Positions 47,517 to 56,288 of a stretch of DNA of 64,000 nt are shown one piece after another. The DNA lies in contig JAISQJ010000091.1 of the NCBI GenBank assembly GCA_031274285.1, forward strand, positions 1-64,000. Reading direction: 5' to 3'. The notes beneath the pieces were generated by a model. That model had not been told where the DNA came from and made no database searches. It worked only from the letters and a program-made list of their open reading frames with translations. Numbering within the stretch: the stretch's first letter is position 1; each line of letters starts with the position of its first letter. A program made the translations under genes and the position numbers. The stretch is from Treponema sp. (lineage in GTDB: Bacteria > Spirochaetota > Spirochaetia > Treponematales > Breznakiellaceae).

Positions 47517-48776
47517 ATGAAAATACTTTTAGCGGGCCGGGGCTCCCAGGGGGACATTTACCCCTACCTGATCCTGGCTTCGGAACTTGAAAAACGGGGG
47601 CACCGGGTTACGGTAAGCCTGCCCCGGCTCTTTGAGCAAGAGGCAAAGGAAGCGGGGGTAACCTATACCCTCCAGGCCCAGGACGATATTGCCGGCATGG
47701 TGGAGGGAACCCCGGACGCCAGGCATCTTATCGAATGGACCAAGCGGGTCATCAAGAGCCAGTTCGAGGAATTTATCCCCCTTATGGCGGGGCATGAGAT
47801 CCTGGTGGCCGCCAATACGGAATTCGGCGCGCCCAGTGTGGCCGAATACTGCGGGAAACCCCTGGTCCGTACCGCCTTCGGACCCTTTATTCCGGGCCGC
47901 CTCATCCCCCCTCCGGTGCTTCCCTTTCCCGAACCGAATCCCCTCATAAGGCCCGCCTTGCTGTGGGCCGCCCTGAATACGGGGCTCAACCTGATGGTGA
48001 AGAAACCCCTCAACCAATGCCGCAGGGCCCTGGGCATGGGGCCGGTCAGGGACCAGGCGGAACACGCCCCCGCCATGGCGGATAATTTTCTCCTCTACAG
48101 CCGGTATCTGGGCGAAACGGATCCCGCCTGGGCCTACCGCTGGGGCATCGGCGGCTACTGTTTTAACGATACCTTTCCCTACGACGCCAGGCTGCACCGG
48201 GACTTTCTTGACTTTGTTAAGAAGGACCGCCGGCCCACGGTGTTTTTCACCCTGGGAAGCTGCAACACCGTGCAGCGGGATTCCTTCGCCCAGAAGCTCT
48301 TTGATGTCTGCTGCGAACAGGGTTACAAGCTGGTGGTGGGCTGCGGCTGGTGGAAGGTGGGCCTCCACCTGCACAACAAGGAAAACCTGTTCCTGCTCAA
48401 CAGCGCCATCCCCCATGTCCTCATATTCCCCAATGTGGACGCCGTCATCCACCACGGCGGCAGCGGCACGACCCACAGCGCGGGTCGGGCGGGGAAACCC
48501 CAAATGGCCCTTCCCCTGATCATCGATCAGTTCTACTGGGCCTACCGGATTTACAAACTGGGAATCGGCCCCAGGGGGATCAACATAGGAAAAATATCAA
48601 AGGAAGACCTGGAAAAGAAGGTGGTAGACCTGGTAACCAACCCCTCCTACCGGGAAAAGGCCAAGGCCCTGGGCGCCCTTATCCGCAGCGAAAACGGCGT
48701 CCAGGCCGCCTGTGAGCGGATAGAAGGCGCCCTCTCCTCCGGGATTCGGGAGGAGGGGGCGGCGGTTAACGAGTAG
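47517..48776 (+). CDS. GT1/MGT-like glycosyltransferase
   Basis: This 419-residue GT-B fold protein has N-terminal MKILLAGRGSQGDIYPYLILASELEKRGH, the acceptor-domain opening of UDP-glucosyltransferases of the sterol/macrolide/flavonoid kind. The donor-binding C-terminal motif HHGGSGTTHSAGRAGKPQMALPLIIDQFYWA around residues 307-337 is the bacterial equivalent of the PSPG box. It lacks a signal peptide or membrane helix. The acceptor is probably a lipid or small hydrophobic molecule, perhaps produced with the upstream radical SAM protein. It ends 1 bp before the convergent kinase gene. Confidence 0.88.
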   Translation: MKILLAGRGSQGDIYPYLILASELEKRGHRVTVSLPRLFEQEAKEAGVTYTLQAQDDIAGMVEGTPDARHLIEWTKRVIKSQFEEFIPLMAGHEILVAANTEFGAPSVAEYCGKPLVRTAFGPFIPGRLIPPPVLPFPEPNPLIRPALLWAALNTGLNLMVKKPLNQCRRALGMGPVRDQAEHAPAMADNFLLYSRYLGETDPAWAYRWGIGGYCFNDTFPYDARLHRDFLDFVKKDRRPTVFFTLGSCNTVQRDSFAQKLFDVCCEQGYKLVVGCGWWKVGLHLHNKENLFLLNSAIPHVLIFPNVDAVIHHGGSGTTHSAGRAGKPQMALPLIIDQFYWAYRIYKLGIGPRGINIGKISKEDLEKKVVDLVTNPSYREKAKALGALIRSENGVQAACERIEGALSSGIREEGAAVNE

Positions 48777-48777
48777 G

Positions 48778-50238
48778 TCAGACGGCAGGGGGGAAATCCC
48801 GCAATTTTTCATATAGCTCCCGGTACCTTGTGTATCCTTTTTGGTATTGTTCATGGCGGAGAGAATCGTGAACGACCGGTATTTCTTTGTCGTTCATCCG
48901 GAGTTCTCTGTCCATGACGTCTGCGGCGATGCCTGCCAGTAATGCTGCGCCCGCCGAGGAACCTTGGTTGCCGCTTGTATATTTGAGGTCAAAACCTGTT
49001 ACATCGGCGATTATTTGCCGCCATAATGTACTCTTTGATCCGCCATTGGTAATGAAAACCCGCTTGATGGGGGGTCCCATTTCCTTAAAAACTTCCACAT
49101 GGTGGTTCAGACTGTACGCTATGGCCTCAAGGATTGCCCGGTAAATATGAACTACCCCATGGGAAAGACTTAGGCCAAAAATAAGGCCCCGGACGCCGGT
49201 GTCAAAGATGGGGGTCTTTTCGCCTAAAAAATAAGGGAGTACGGTGAGTCCGCCGGAGCCCGGCGGCAGGGTTTCCGCCCGCTTGTCCATATCGGTAAAG
49301 TCCGGCAGCCTGAATTCCTCTTTGGCCCATTTAAGAATCGAACCTGACGAGGCGGTACAACCATTGATCACGAAGGGCGCTTCTCCGCCACAGCCGTAAT
49401 CGATGAAGAGCCGGGGATCCGTCAGGGCTTCCGCGGAGGAAAGCAGGATATCCGCGGCCCCTCCCAGCTTAAATACCAGGTCTCCGCTTTTCCGGGCCCC
49501 CACTGCGAAACCGGAGGCGATATGATCCGCTGTTCCGGCATAAACCGGGATCCCCTGCCTGAGACCGCTTTTCCCCGCAGCGGCGGCGCTGAGCGTCCCC
49601 ACGCAACGGTCGTAAGAGATAAGCGGCGGCAGCATTTCTTCTCCAATTTCCGCGATGCGAAGAATTTCGGGGATCCAATGCCTGTCTCGAAGGCTGTACA
49701 TACCGCTTTCCAGGGCCCAGTTTTGTTCAGTGTACAGCTTTCCTGTTAAAAGGTATCCGGCATAGCCATAGGAGCCGGTGATGTACCGCATAGACCGGAA
49801 TACCGCTGTTTTATGCCGCTTGAGCCAAAGCAATTTAGGAAAGATATGCTGTTGGTTTACCCGATTTCCCGTCTCCCGGAAAAACCAGGGACCGTCGATC
49901 TTCTCTTTTGTCTCCTCAATCTCGGCGGCGGCCCGGATGTCGTTCTGCTGGATGGAGTTACACAGGGGGCGGAACCGTTCATCCAGGGGAATCAGGGCGG
50001 GGGTCATGCCGGTAAGGCCGATGGCGGTTATTGAAGAAAGGTCAAGTTCCCCTGCTGCGGTCCGCAGCAGGGCAAAAAGATGATCCTCCCAGATCGCGGG
50101 ATCTTCTTCCGCAAAGCCCGGGGCGGGGGAAATCAAATCGTGTTCCCGGCTCCAGGCCCCGCCCACGGTTCCATCCTGTCTCAGAAGGACTACCTTTATC
50201 GCGGTAGTGCCAATATCAATGCCCAGGCAGCTTTTCAT
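48778..50238 (-). CDS. FGGY-family carbohydrate kinase
   Basis: This 486-residue cytosolic sugar kinase has the N-terminal ATP-phosphate loop GIDIGTTAIKVVLL, the substrate region QQNDIRAAAE, and the second-domain motif YAGTADHIASG with the catalytic Asp, then FITNGGSKSTLWRQIIADVTG in the adenosine site. The length fits xylulokinase-like FGGY enzymes. The start overlaps the amidohydrolase stop as ATGA; it is the last gene of the operon. The substrate is probably the pentose or sugar released from a nucleoside-like compound; this is inferred from the BMP transporter. Confidence 0.9.
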   Translation of the reverse strand: MKSCLGIDIGTTAIKVVLLRQDGTVGGAWSREHDLISPAPGFAEEDPAIWEDHLFALLRTAAGELDLSSITAIGLTGMTPALIPLDERFRPLCNSIQQNDIRAAAEIEETKEKIDGPWFFRETGNRVNQQHIFPKLLWLKRHKTAVFRSMRYITGSYGYAGYLLTGKLYTEQNWALESGMYSLRDRHWIPEILRIAEIGEEMLPPLISYDRCVGTLSAAAAGKSGLRQGIPVYAGTADHIASGFAVGARKSGDLVFKLGGAADILLSSAEALTDPRLFIDYGCGGEAPFVINGCTASSGSILKWAKEEFRLPDFTDMDKRAETLPPGSGGLTVLPYFLGEKTPIFDTGVRGLIFGLSLSHGVVHIYRAILEAIAYSLNHHVEVFKEMGPPIKRVFITNGGSKSTLWRQIIADVTGFDLKYTSGNQGSSAGAALLAGIAADVMDRELRMNDKEIPVVHDSLRHEQYQKGYTRYRELYEKLRDFPPAV

Positions 50239-51560
50239 GAACCCATACGCCGCAGCAGTTCCCTGGTATCTTCCTCCATGCGGCGTACATAATTTTCATA
50301 ATCAACGGTGAGGAGTTTTTTGTCTTTCATAAGCCAATTACCGTCCACCATGGAATGGCTTACGCTGTATCCGCTGACCGAATACGCCAGTTGGGTGTAG
50401 TAATCCTGCCCGCAGAATGGGGCCCAGCCGATATCGGAAAGATCCAGGGCGATAAGATCCGCCTTTTTTCCCTTTTCCAGGGAACCGATTTCTGCTTCCA
50501 TGCCCAGGGCGGCGGCCCCCTGCCGGGTAGCCATGGACACCAGTTCCCTGGCTTTAATGGCTTTAACATCCTGTTCCCGGTGGATGATAAGTTTCCCCGC
50601 GGTCCCCATTTCCGCTAACATATCATAGGTATTGCAGTTGCACACATTGTCGGTCCCCAAAACAACCGTAACGTCGGCTTCCCTCATGGCCTTTACCGGA
50701 GCAGCGGGGAAGCCGCTCCGCATGGCTGCGGAAGGAGCCAGCACCGGGTAAAAGGGATACCTGGCCATACGCTTAATGTCCGGATCGGATACGGTGATGG
50801 AATGGGCTGCCAGGATGGGGACCTCGAGAATCCCCAGGTCTTCCATTTTTTCAATGGCTGAACAGCCAAAATGCTCGGCGCAATAGTCATTTTCCTCGTT
50901 GCTGGTAGCAAAATGGATATGGAAGCCGGCCTGGTACTTCTTTGCCATCGCAATTTCTTCCCGGATAAGGTCCAGGCTGTTATCCACAAAGAAGGCGTGG
51001 GGCCCTACCCATCCCTTAATCCGGCCATGCTCCGCGCAGAGACGGAGGAACGAATCCGCATTGGCAAGCTCCTGCAGGCGCCGCTTTTCATCCCCCAGTT
51101 CCACGATACCGTAGGCGATAACAGCGCGGAGTCCCGCATTGTCAACTTCGGTAAATATCTTATCCGCGTAGAAATACTGATCGGCAAAACAGGTAGTCCC
51201 GGTGCGGATCATCTCGGCGCAGGAGACCCCTGTTGAAGCGGAAGCCATGGCGGCGTCTTCAAAAGATTCGTAGCGGCGCAGGGTATTGAGAAAGCCGTCC
51301 ATGGTAAAAAGAGAGACCCCTTCGCACATGCCCCGGGTAATGGTCATGGGGCTGTGGGCGTGGCAGTTGATAAGGCCGGGCATCACAAGGGCGCCCCGCA
51401 GGTTCACCTGCTCGTCACCTTCCTGTGCCCTGGGTGCTTCCCCCTCCCCCACAGCGGAAATTCTGCCGTTTTCAATAACGATATAACCGTTTTTGCAGAC
51501 GCTGTAAGCCGCATCCATGGTAAGGACTACTCCTGCGGTAATAATGGTACGCTTGCTCAT
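50235..51560 (-). CDS. MtaD/TRZ-like amidohydrolase (nucleoside or base deaminase)
   Basis: This 441-residue metal-dependent amidohydrolase has HxH in MPGLINCHAHSPM, the next ligand in FHIHFATSNEEN, ILAAHSI, and the catalytic Asp in LGTDNVCNCNTYD. C-terminal GKKADLIALDLSDIGW completes the small beta domain. It resembles 5'-methylthioadenosine/S-adenosylhomocysteine deaminases and chlorohydrolase-type enzymes. Start at 51560 with GAAGGAA upstream. Together with a nucleoside-type importer it probably deaminates the imported compound. Confidence 0.86.
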   Translation of the reverse strand: MSKRTIITAGVVLTMDAAYSVCKNGYIVIENGRISAVGEGEAPRAQEGDEQVNLRGALVMPGLINCHAHSPMTITRGMCEGVSLFTMDGFLNTLRRYESFEDAAMASASTGVSCAEMIRTGTTCFADQYFYADKIFTEVDNAGLRAVIAYGIVELGDEKRRLQELANADSFLRLCAEHGRIKGWVGPHAFFVDNSLDLIREEIAMAKKYQAGFHIHFATSNEENDYCAEHFGCSAIEKMEDLGILEVPILAAHSITVSDPDIKRMARYPFYPVLAPSAAMRSGFPAAPVKAMREADVTVVLGTDNVCNCNTYDMLAEMGTAGKLIIHREQDVKAIKARELVSMATRQGAAALGMEAEIGSLEKGKKADLIALDLSDIGWAPFCGQDYYTQLAYSVSGYSVSHSMVDGNWLMKDKKLLTVDYENYVRRMEEDTRELLRRMGS

Positions 51561-51573
51561 GTAAATTCCTTCG

Positions 51574-52569
51574 CTAAAGAGATTTTTGCAGCGCCTTAAG
51601 CCGTGCCCGCCAGGATACAAATGCCAGAATCACGAGGGTCATCACATAGGGGAGAATCTGTACGATGTAGGGGGGAATCTTGGTGACATTCTGAAGCCGA
51701 AGGGCCACGGCATCGGCAAAGCCGAAGAACAACCCTGCCAGGAAGGAACCGCCGGGACTGTTAAAGCCAAAGAGGGCGGCGGCGTTCCCAATCCAGCCCC
51801 GTCCGGAGCTCATATCTCTGGTAAAGAGGGTAAGGTGTCCCACGGAAAGAAAGGCCCCCGCCAGGCCGGCGAGAATCCCGCTTATGATCAGGGCTGTGTA
51901 CTGGACCCGTCTTACGGAAATACCCACGGATACCGCCGCTTTTTCATTTTCTCCCACCGCGAGCAGGTGCCTGCCGAAGCGGGTCCGGTAAACCAGAACG
52001 CTAAGGATGATTACCGCCGCCCAGGAAATATAGACGATGATGTTATAACCGGAAAGCAGTCTTCCCATGATGGGAATAGACTCCAAAAAACCAAGATGAA
52101 TGGCGGGTAGTTGTACGATGCTGGGGTCCGACCATGTGCCGGACTGCCTAAAAAGGACCCGCATGAGGTATACCGTTACTTCCAGGGATAGAATATTTAT
52201 GGCAATAGCCAGCACCACCAGGTTTACCCGGAAGGACACGTGGAGCCAGGCAAAGAAAAGCCCCAGCAGGGCCCCTACGATCATGGCGGCCGCTGCCCCC
52301 GCCAGGGTGGATATTTCCGGGTGGGCCATGCCGAAGGCGCTGTGGTTTCTGATAAGGTAGGTGGTGACAATGGCGACAAAGGCTCCCACGGTGATCTTGC
52401 CGTCAATCGCCAGGTTAAGAACCCCCGCCTTGTTGCATAGGGCAGCCCCCAGGGCGGCCAAAATTATCGGCGTTGCAAGTCTGATGGCGCTGCTTAAAAG
52501 GTTTTTAAAAGGTTTATCGTAAAAAAACTGAAGATCCCGCTCATGGCGCCCCCTTGCTGCGATCCCCAA
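51574..52569 (-). CDS. BMP-type nucleoside ABC importer permease 2 (uncertain start)
   Basis: This 331-residue permease of the BPL_transp_2 kind has many helices: TPIILAALGAALCNKAGVLNLAIDGKI near the N-terminus, GFNSPGGSFLAGLFFGFADA near the end. As written it must start at TTG 52569, deep inside the preceding permease gene. An ATG at 52544, forming ATGA with that gene's stop, would give the typical short N-terminus (MSGIFSFFYDKPFKN) if the T7 run at 52527-52521 had one more T. So either an unusual TTG start or a homopolymer frameshift applies. Confidence 0.85.
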   Translation of the reverse strand: MGIAARGRHERDLQFFYDKPFKNLLSSAIRLATPIILAALGAALCNKAGVLNLAIDGKITVGAFVAIVTTYLIRNHSAFGMAHPEISTLAGAAAAMIVGALLGLFFAWLHVSFRVNLVVLAIAINILSLEVTVYLMRVLFRQSGTWSDPSIVQLPAIHLGFLESIPIMGRLLSGYNIIVYISWAAVIILSVLVYRTRFGRHLLAVGENEKAAVSVGISVRRVQYTALIISGILAGLAGAFLSVGHLTLFTRDMSSGRGWIGNAAALFGFNSPGGSFLAGLFFGFADAVALRLQNVTKIPPYIVQILPYVMTLVILAFVSWRARLKALQKSL

Positions 52570-53620
52570 TCCGGTTTATGAGTTTTTCCAAAAGAGGGCA
52601 GTAGATATTTTGCGCCGCCACAAGAAGGATGATCAGGGCGATAAGCACCCCGCCCAATTCCCGGGGAATTTGGAGGCTTATCTGTAGTCCAATCTGTGCC
52701 CCTTGTCGGATCCCCGCCAGGACAAAGGCCACGATTACGACTCCCAGGGGGTGGGAACCACCCAGGAGGGCGACAGACAGGCCGTCGAAGCCCAGGCCGG
52801 AGGAGAATCCCGTCATGATCCGGTGATAATTTCCCAGAATTTCAAGGCTTCCCGCCAGCCCCGCCAGCATGGCGCCTATGACAATGGTCCGCAGTATTAC
52901 CCAATCCGATTTTATCCCCCCATAGCGGGCAAAGCCGGGGGCCTCCCCCACCATACGAAGTTCATAACCGGCGGGGCTGCGCCACACATAAAAATACACA
53001 GCCACAGCGCAGATAATAGCGATCACAAAGGCAAGGCCCCAGCGGGAACCTGGGACAAATTGGAAAAGCCAGAGGGACTGGGGGATCACCGCGGACTGAG
53101 CTTTTTGTCCGGCATCGGCCCGGAGGGGAAAGGCTACCATGTATTCCAGGGCTAAAACAGCGATACTGTTGAGCATTATCGAGGATATGATTTCGTTTAC
53201 CCCCAGTTTTACCTTGAGGAGGCCGGGGATTATTCCGTATAGCCCCCCCGCCAGCATGGACATGAGGAGGATCAGGGGAATGAGAAGGGGGGCGGGCAGA
53301 CGGAGAGATGCCCCCAGCCAGGCGGCGACTATGGCCCCGGCTACATACTGGCCCTCCTGGGCAATGCTAAAAACCCCCACCCGGAAGCCCAGCATGGCGG
53401 CCAGGCCGTTCAGTATCAGGGGGGTGGAATTGGCCAGGGTGATGAACAGGGGCCATACCTTTCCCGATACCCCAAAACCGCTTCCGATAAGTACCCGGAA
53501 AGCAGAAAAAGGCGAAACCTTGGTTATGGCGATAAGCAGGGATGCGCAGAGAATACCCAGGAATATTGCTGTAATGGGAATGAGTCCGGAAAGCAATTGC
53601 TGTCTGCGGTCATGCGTCAT
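52541..53620 (-). CDS. BMP-type nucleoside ABC importer permease 1
   Basis: This 359-residue inner-membrane permease of the BPL_transp_2 family (NupP/RbsC-like) has about ten hydrophobic segments. LGFRVGVFSIAQEGQYVAGA and GVNEIISSIMLNSIAV are family landmarks; the cytoplasmic loop LRMVGEAPGFARYGGIKSDW follows. It overlaps the ATPase gene by 11 bp. Confidence 0.93.
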   Translation of the reverse strand: MTHDRRQQLLSGLIPITAIFLGILCASLLIAITKVSPFSAFRVLIGSGFGVSGKVWPLFITLANSTPLILNGLAAMLGFRVGVFSIAQEGQYVAGAIVAAWLGASLRLPAPLLIPLILLMSMLAGGLYGIIPGLLKVKLGVNEIISSIMLNSIAVLALEYMVAFPLRADAGQKAQSAVIPQSLWLFQFVPGSRWGLAFVIAIICAVAVYFYVWRSPAGYELRMVGEAPGFARYGGIKSDWVILRTIVIGAMLAGLAGSLEILGNYHRIMTGFSSGLGFDGLSVALLGGSHPLGVVIVAFVLAGIRQGAQIGLQISLQIPRELGGVLIALIILLVAAQNIYCPLLEKLINRIGDRSKGAP

Positions 53621-55133
53621 GATGCTGTCCCCTGGTCATAAGCAATCCTATACTCTTTTCATTGATGTCCTCTCCGGTAAGCTCTCCCTGAAAAGTACCG
53701 CCCAGCAGGACCTCTACCCGATCACTTAGGGCCATAATTTCCTCCATCTCCACGGAAACCAGCAGTATTGCTACGCCCCTATCCCGATGATCCAGCAGGG
53801 TTTGATGGACAAATTCTATGCTCCCCACATCAAGGCCCCGGGTGGGCTGGTTGACGACCAAAAGGATCGGAGCGGAAGAAACCTCCCTGCCCAGGACGAT
53901 CTTCTGCATGTTACCCCCGGAAAGCTTGGCCGTTGGACCGTTGGGGACGGCGCCGTATACCGAATAATCGGCGATAATTTTTTTCGCCCAGGCGTTACAG
54001 GCGGGGACATTGAGCGTAAACCGCCGACGGAACTGGAGATGCCGCTGGCGGCCCAGGAGGATATTTTCCATTATGGTAGCAGCGGGGTTAAGGCCCATGT
54101 GGAGGCGGTCTTCCGGCACATGGGCAAGGCCAAGACGCCTTCTGCTCCGGACATCAAAATTCGTTATATCCTTTCCCCTAAGGCGTATTTTCCCCCCGCT
54201 GATCGGCAGAAGGCCTGTAATTCCCGAAACCAGGGCTTCCTGACCATTGCCGCTGACCCCCGCCACTCCCAGAATCTCCCCCGCCCGGAGAGTAAAAGAA
54301 ACATTGTTTAAAAGTTTTACCCCCAGCTTGTTCTTGACGCTGAGTCCCTCCACTTCTAATACCGGCTCTCCCGGTCTTGCTGCGGTCTTGTTGATCCTGA
54401 ATACGATTTCCCGGCCTACCATCATTTCCGCCAGATCCCTGGTATTGGTGTCCGGGGCTTTCCTGGTGGCTTCCACTTTTCCTCTTTTCATCACCGTGAT
54501 CCGGTCCGCCACCTCCAGCACTTCGTGGAGTTTATGGGAAATAAAAAAGATGGTGACATCGTTTTTTGCCAGCCCTTTTAAGGTCTGTAAAAAAGGCTTT
54601 ACCTCCTGGGGGGTAAGGACTGCGGTAGGTTCATCGAGTATCAGAATCCGTATTTTTCGGGCCAGCATCTTTAGAATTTCCAGCCGCTGAAGCAGACCCA
54701 CGGGAAGACTCCCCGCCACCGCGGAAGGATCTATGGGCAGGTTGTATTTTTCTGAGAGATCCTTTACAAAGGCTGTTTCCTCCCTGCGGTATAGAAAGCC
54801 CCAGCGTGTTTTTTCTATCCCCAGGAGTATATTTTTCGTGACAGTAAATGAATTAACGATGTTAAAATGCTGATGCACCATGCCGATGCCGCGCTCAATG
54901 GCATCGGAGGGGTATCTAAAAGACATCGGCTTTCCCTCAATAAGTATCTCGCCGGAATCCGGTTTTTCCAGTCCAAAAAGAATGTTCATCAGAGTCGATT
55001 TCCCCGCCCCGTTTTCTCCGCAGATGGCATGCACCTCCCCCCTGGTTACGGAAAAAGATACATGATCATTGGCCTGCACTGCGGTTGAAGGGTAGTAGCG
55101 GCTAACATCACGGAATTCCACCATGGCATCCAT
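53610..55133 (-). CDS. BMP-type nucleoside ABC importer ATPase (two ABC domains)
   Basis: This 507-residue protein has two fused nucleotide-binding domains. N-terminal Walker A is GENGAGKST, the signature-like region SLPVGLLQRLEILK, Walker B ILILDEPTAVL. The C-terminal domain has a degenerate Walker A (GVSGNGQEA) and the signature LSGGNMQKIVLGRE, as in sugar and nucleoside importers of the RbsA/NupO type. An intercistronic stem-loop separates it from the binding protein. Confidence 0.94.
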   Translation of the reverse strand: MDAMVEFRDVSRYYPSTAVQANDHVSFSVTRGEVHAICGENGAGKSTLMNILFGLEKPDSGEILIEGKPMSFRYPSDAIERGIGMVHQHFNIVNSFTVTKNILLGIEKTRWGFLYRREETAFVKDLSEKYNLPIDPSAVAGSLPVGLLQRLEILKMLARKIRILILDEPTAVLTPQEVKPFLQTLKGLAKNDVTIFFISHKLHEVLEVADRITVMKRGKVEATRKAPDTNTRDLAEMMVGREIVFRINKTAARPGEPVLEVEGLSVKNKLGVKLLNNVSFTLRAGEILGVAGVSGNGQEALVSGITGLLPISGGKIRLRGKDITNFDVRSRRRLGLAHVPEDRLHMGLNPAATIMENILLGRQRHLQFRRRFTLNVPACNAWAKKIIADYSVYGAVPNGPTAKLSGGNMQKIVLGREVSSAPILLVVNQPTRGLDVGSIEFVHQTLLDHRDRGVAILLVSVEMEEIMALSDRVEVLLGGTFQGELTGEDINEKSIGLLMTRGQHHDA

Positions 55134-55149
55134 AGCGCCTCCGGGGCAG

Positions 55150-55175
55150 GGTCCCGGGATATACTCCCAGGGACC
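55150..55175 (-). other. Intercistronic stem-loop after BMP-family binding-protein gene
   Basis: GGTCCC and GGGACC (55150-55155 and 55170-55175) with an inner GGGA/TCCC form a strong hairpin about 40 bp beyond the stop of the binding-protein gene, without a T-run. It may protect the upstream mRNA from 3' decay so that the receptor is made in excess of the ATPase. Confidence 0.5.
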
Positions 55176-55213
55176 TTTTCCGGGGCCGGAAATCCGGCTC
55201 CCGAGGGTAAAAC

Positions 55214-56272
55214 TTACCTCAAATTATCCCATAGAGTTTCGGTCAGGGCATCATAGACCTTGTACTCGCCGGAAAGGATCTGTTTCCGGTAATCCTCGAT
55301 CTGTGTTTTAATGGTCGGCAGCTTTGCGATCATATCGGCCGGGCCGTTTTTCGCAAAATCATCGGCCCCGGTATCCCAGGAAATGCCCGTGGCGCCGTCT
55401 TCCAGGTCCAGAGTACGGAAGCCGCCCTTGAAGACGCCCTTTACAAAATCTTCGATAAGGTTGTAGGTGCTGTTATCCACCCGTTTGATGACGCTCATGA
55501 TGATACTGCCGGGATAAAAGCTGTCCTGCACATTATCAACCCCAATGGCATAGAGTTTCCGTTCCGCCGCCGCCGCCAGGACCCCCTCGCCGGAAAGTCC
55601 GGCAACATGGTAGATAATGTCGCAGCCCTCGTCATACAGAGCGATGGCGCTTTCCTTGCCCAGGGTAGGATTGGAAAAATCGAACCCCAGGTAGTTGACG
55701 TAGACCTTGGCATCGGGCCGGTTTACTAGTACCCCCTGCTTGAAACCGTAGAAGAACTGGTTGATCCCCGGGGCGTCGCCGCCGCAGACCGCGCCGACCT
55801 TGCCGGTCTTGGTTAGGGAACCAACCGCCAGCCCCGCAAGGAAGCTGGACTTGTTTACGTTGATAAGCAGGGATGCCAGGTTCGGGGGCAGACTATCCGC
55901 GTAAAGCTCGGATGGGGAACCAAACATCTGGTTCGGATATTCAGTGGCCAGATCCAGCATCATCTGGGTATCAAGGCCCACCCCAAGGATAAGATCGTAG
56001 CCCTTGTTAATGGCGCTCCGCATGGCGGTTTCGTGCTCATGGACCCCCTGGGTTTCGATAATGTTCGCCTGGACGGGGAGTTCCGCGTTTGCCCGGCGTA
56101 CCCCTGCCGCTGCGCTGTCGACGAATGAACGGTCCCCCAGGGGACTGGGCATAACCACCGCTACGGTGATCTTTTTTTCTGTCCCCTCTGGTTCAGCAGC
56201 CTTCTTACCTCCCGCAAACACCGGCAAGGCAAGAACCGTGATGAGAATCAACGCTACCGTGATTTTCTTCAT
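55214..56272 (-). CDS. BMP-family substrate-binding protein (nucleoside receptor)
   Basis: This 352-residue periplasmic BMP/PnrA-like receptor has a signal peptide MKKITVALILITVLALPVFA and no lipobox Cys. Family landmarks: VVMPSPLGDRSFVDSAAAGVRR, YDLILGVGLDTQMMLDLA, VGSLTKTGKVGAVCGGDAPG, DIIYHVAGLSGEGVLAAAAE (ligand-binding) and YAIGVDNVQDSFYPG. AAAGGAGTGG precedes the start. PnrA of Treponema pallidum, a family member, binds purine nucleosides, which supports a nucleoside-like ligand. Confidence 0.92.
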   Translation of the reverse strand: MKKITVALILITVLALPVFAGGKKAAEPEGTEKKITVAVVMPSPLGDRSFVDSAAAGVRRANAELPVQANIIETQGVHEHETAMRSAINKGYDLILGVGLDTQMMLDLATEYPNQMFGSPSELYADSLPPNLASLLINVNKSSFLAGLAVGSLTKTGKVGAVCGGDAPGINQFFYGFKQGVLVNRPDAKVYVNYLGFDFSNPTLGKESAIALYDEGCDIIYHVAGLSGEGVLAAAAERKLYAIGVDNVQDSFYPGSIIMSVIKRVDNSTYNLIEDFVKGVFKGGFRTLDLEDGATGISWDTGADDFAKNGPADMIAKLPTIKTQIEDYRKQILSGEYKVYDALTETLWDNLR

Positions 56273-56288
56273 CTTTCCACTCCTTTCT

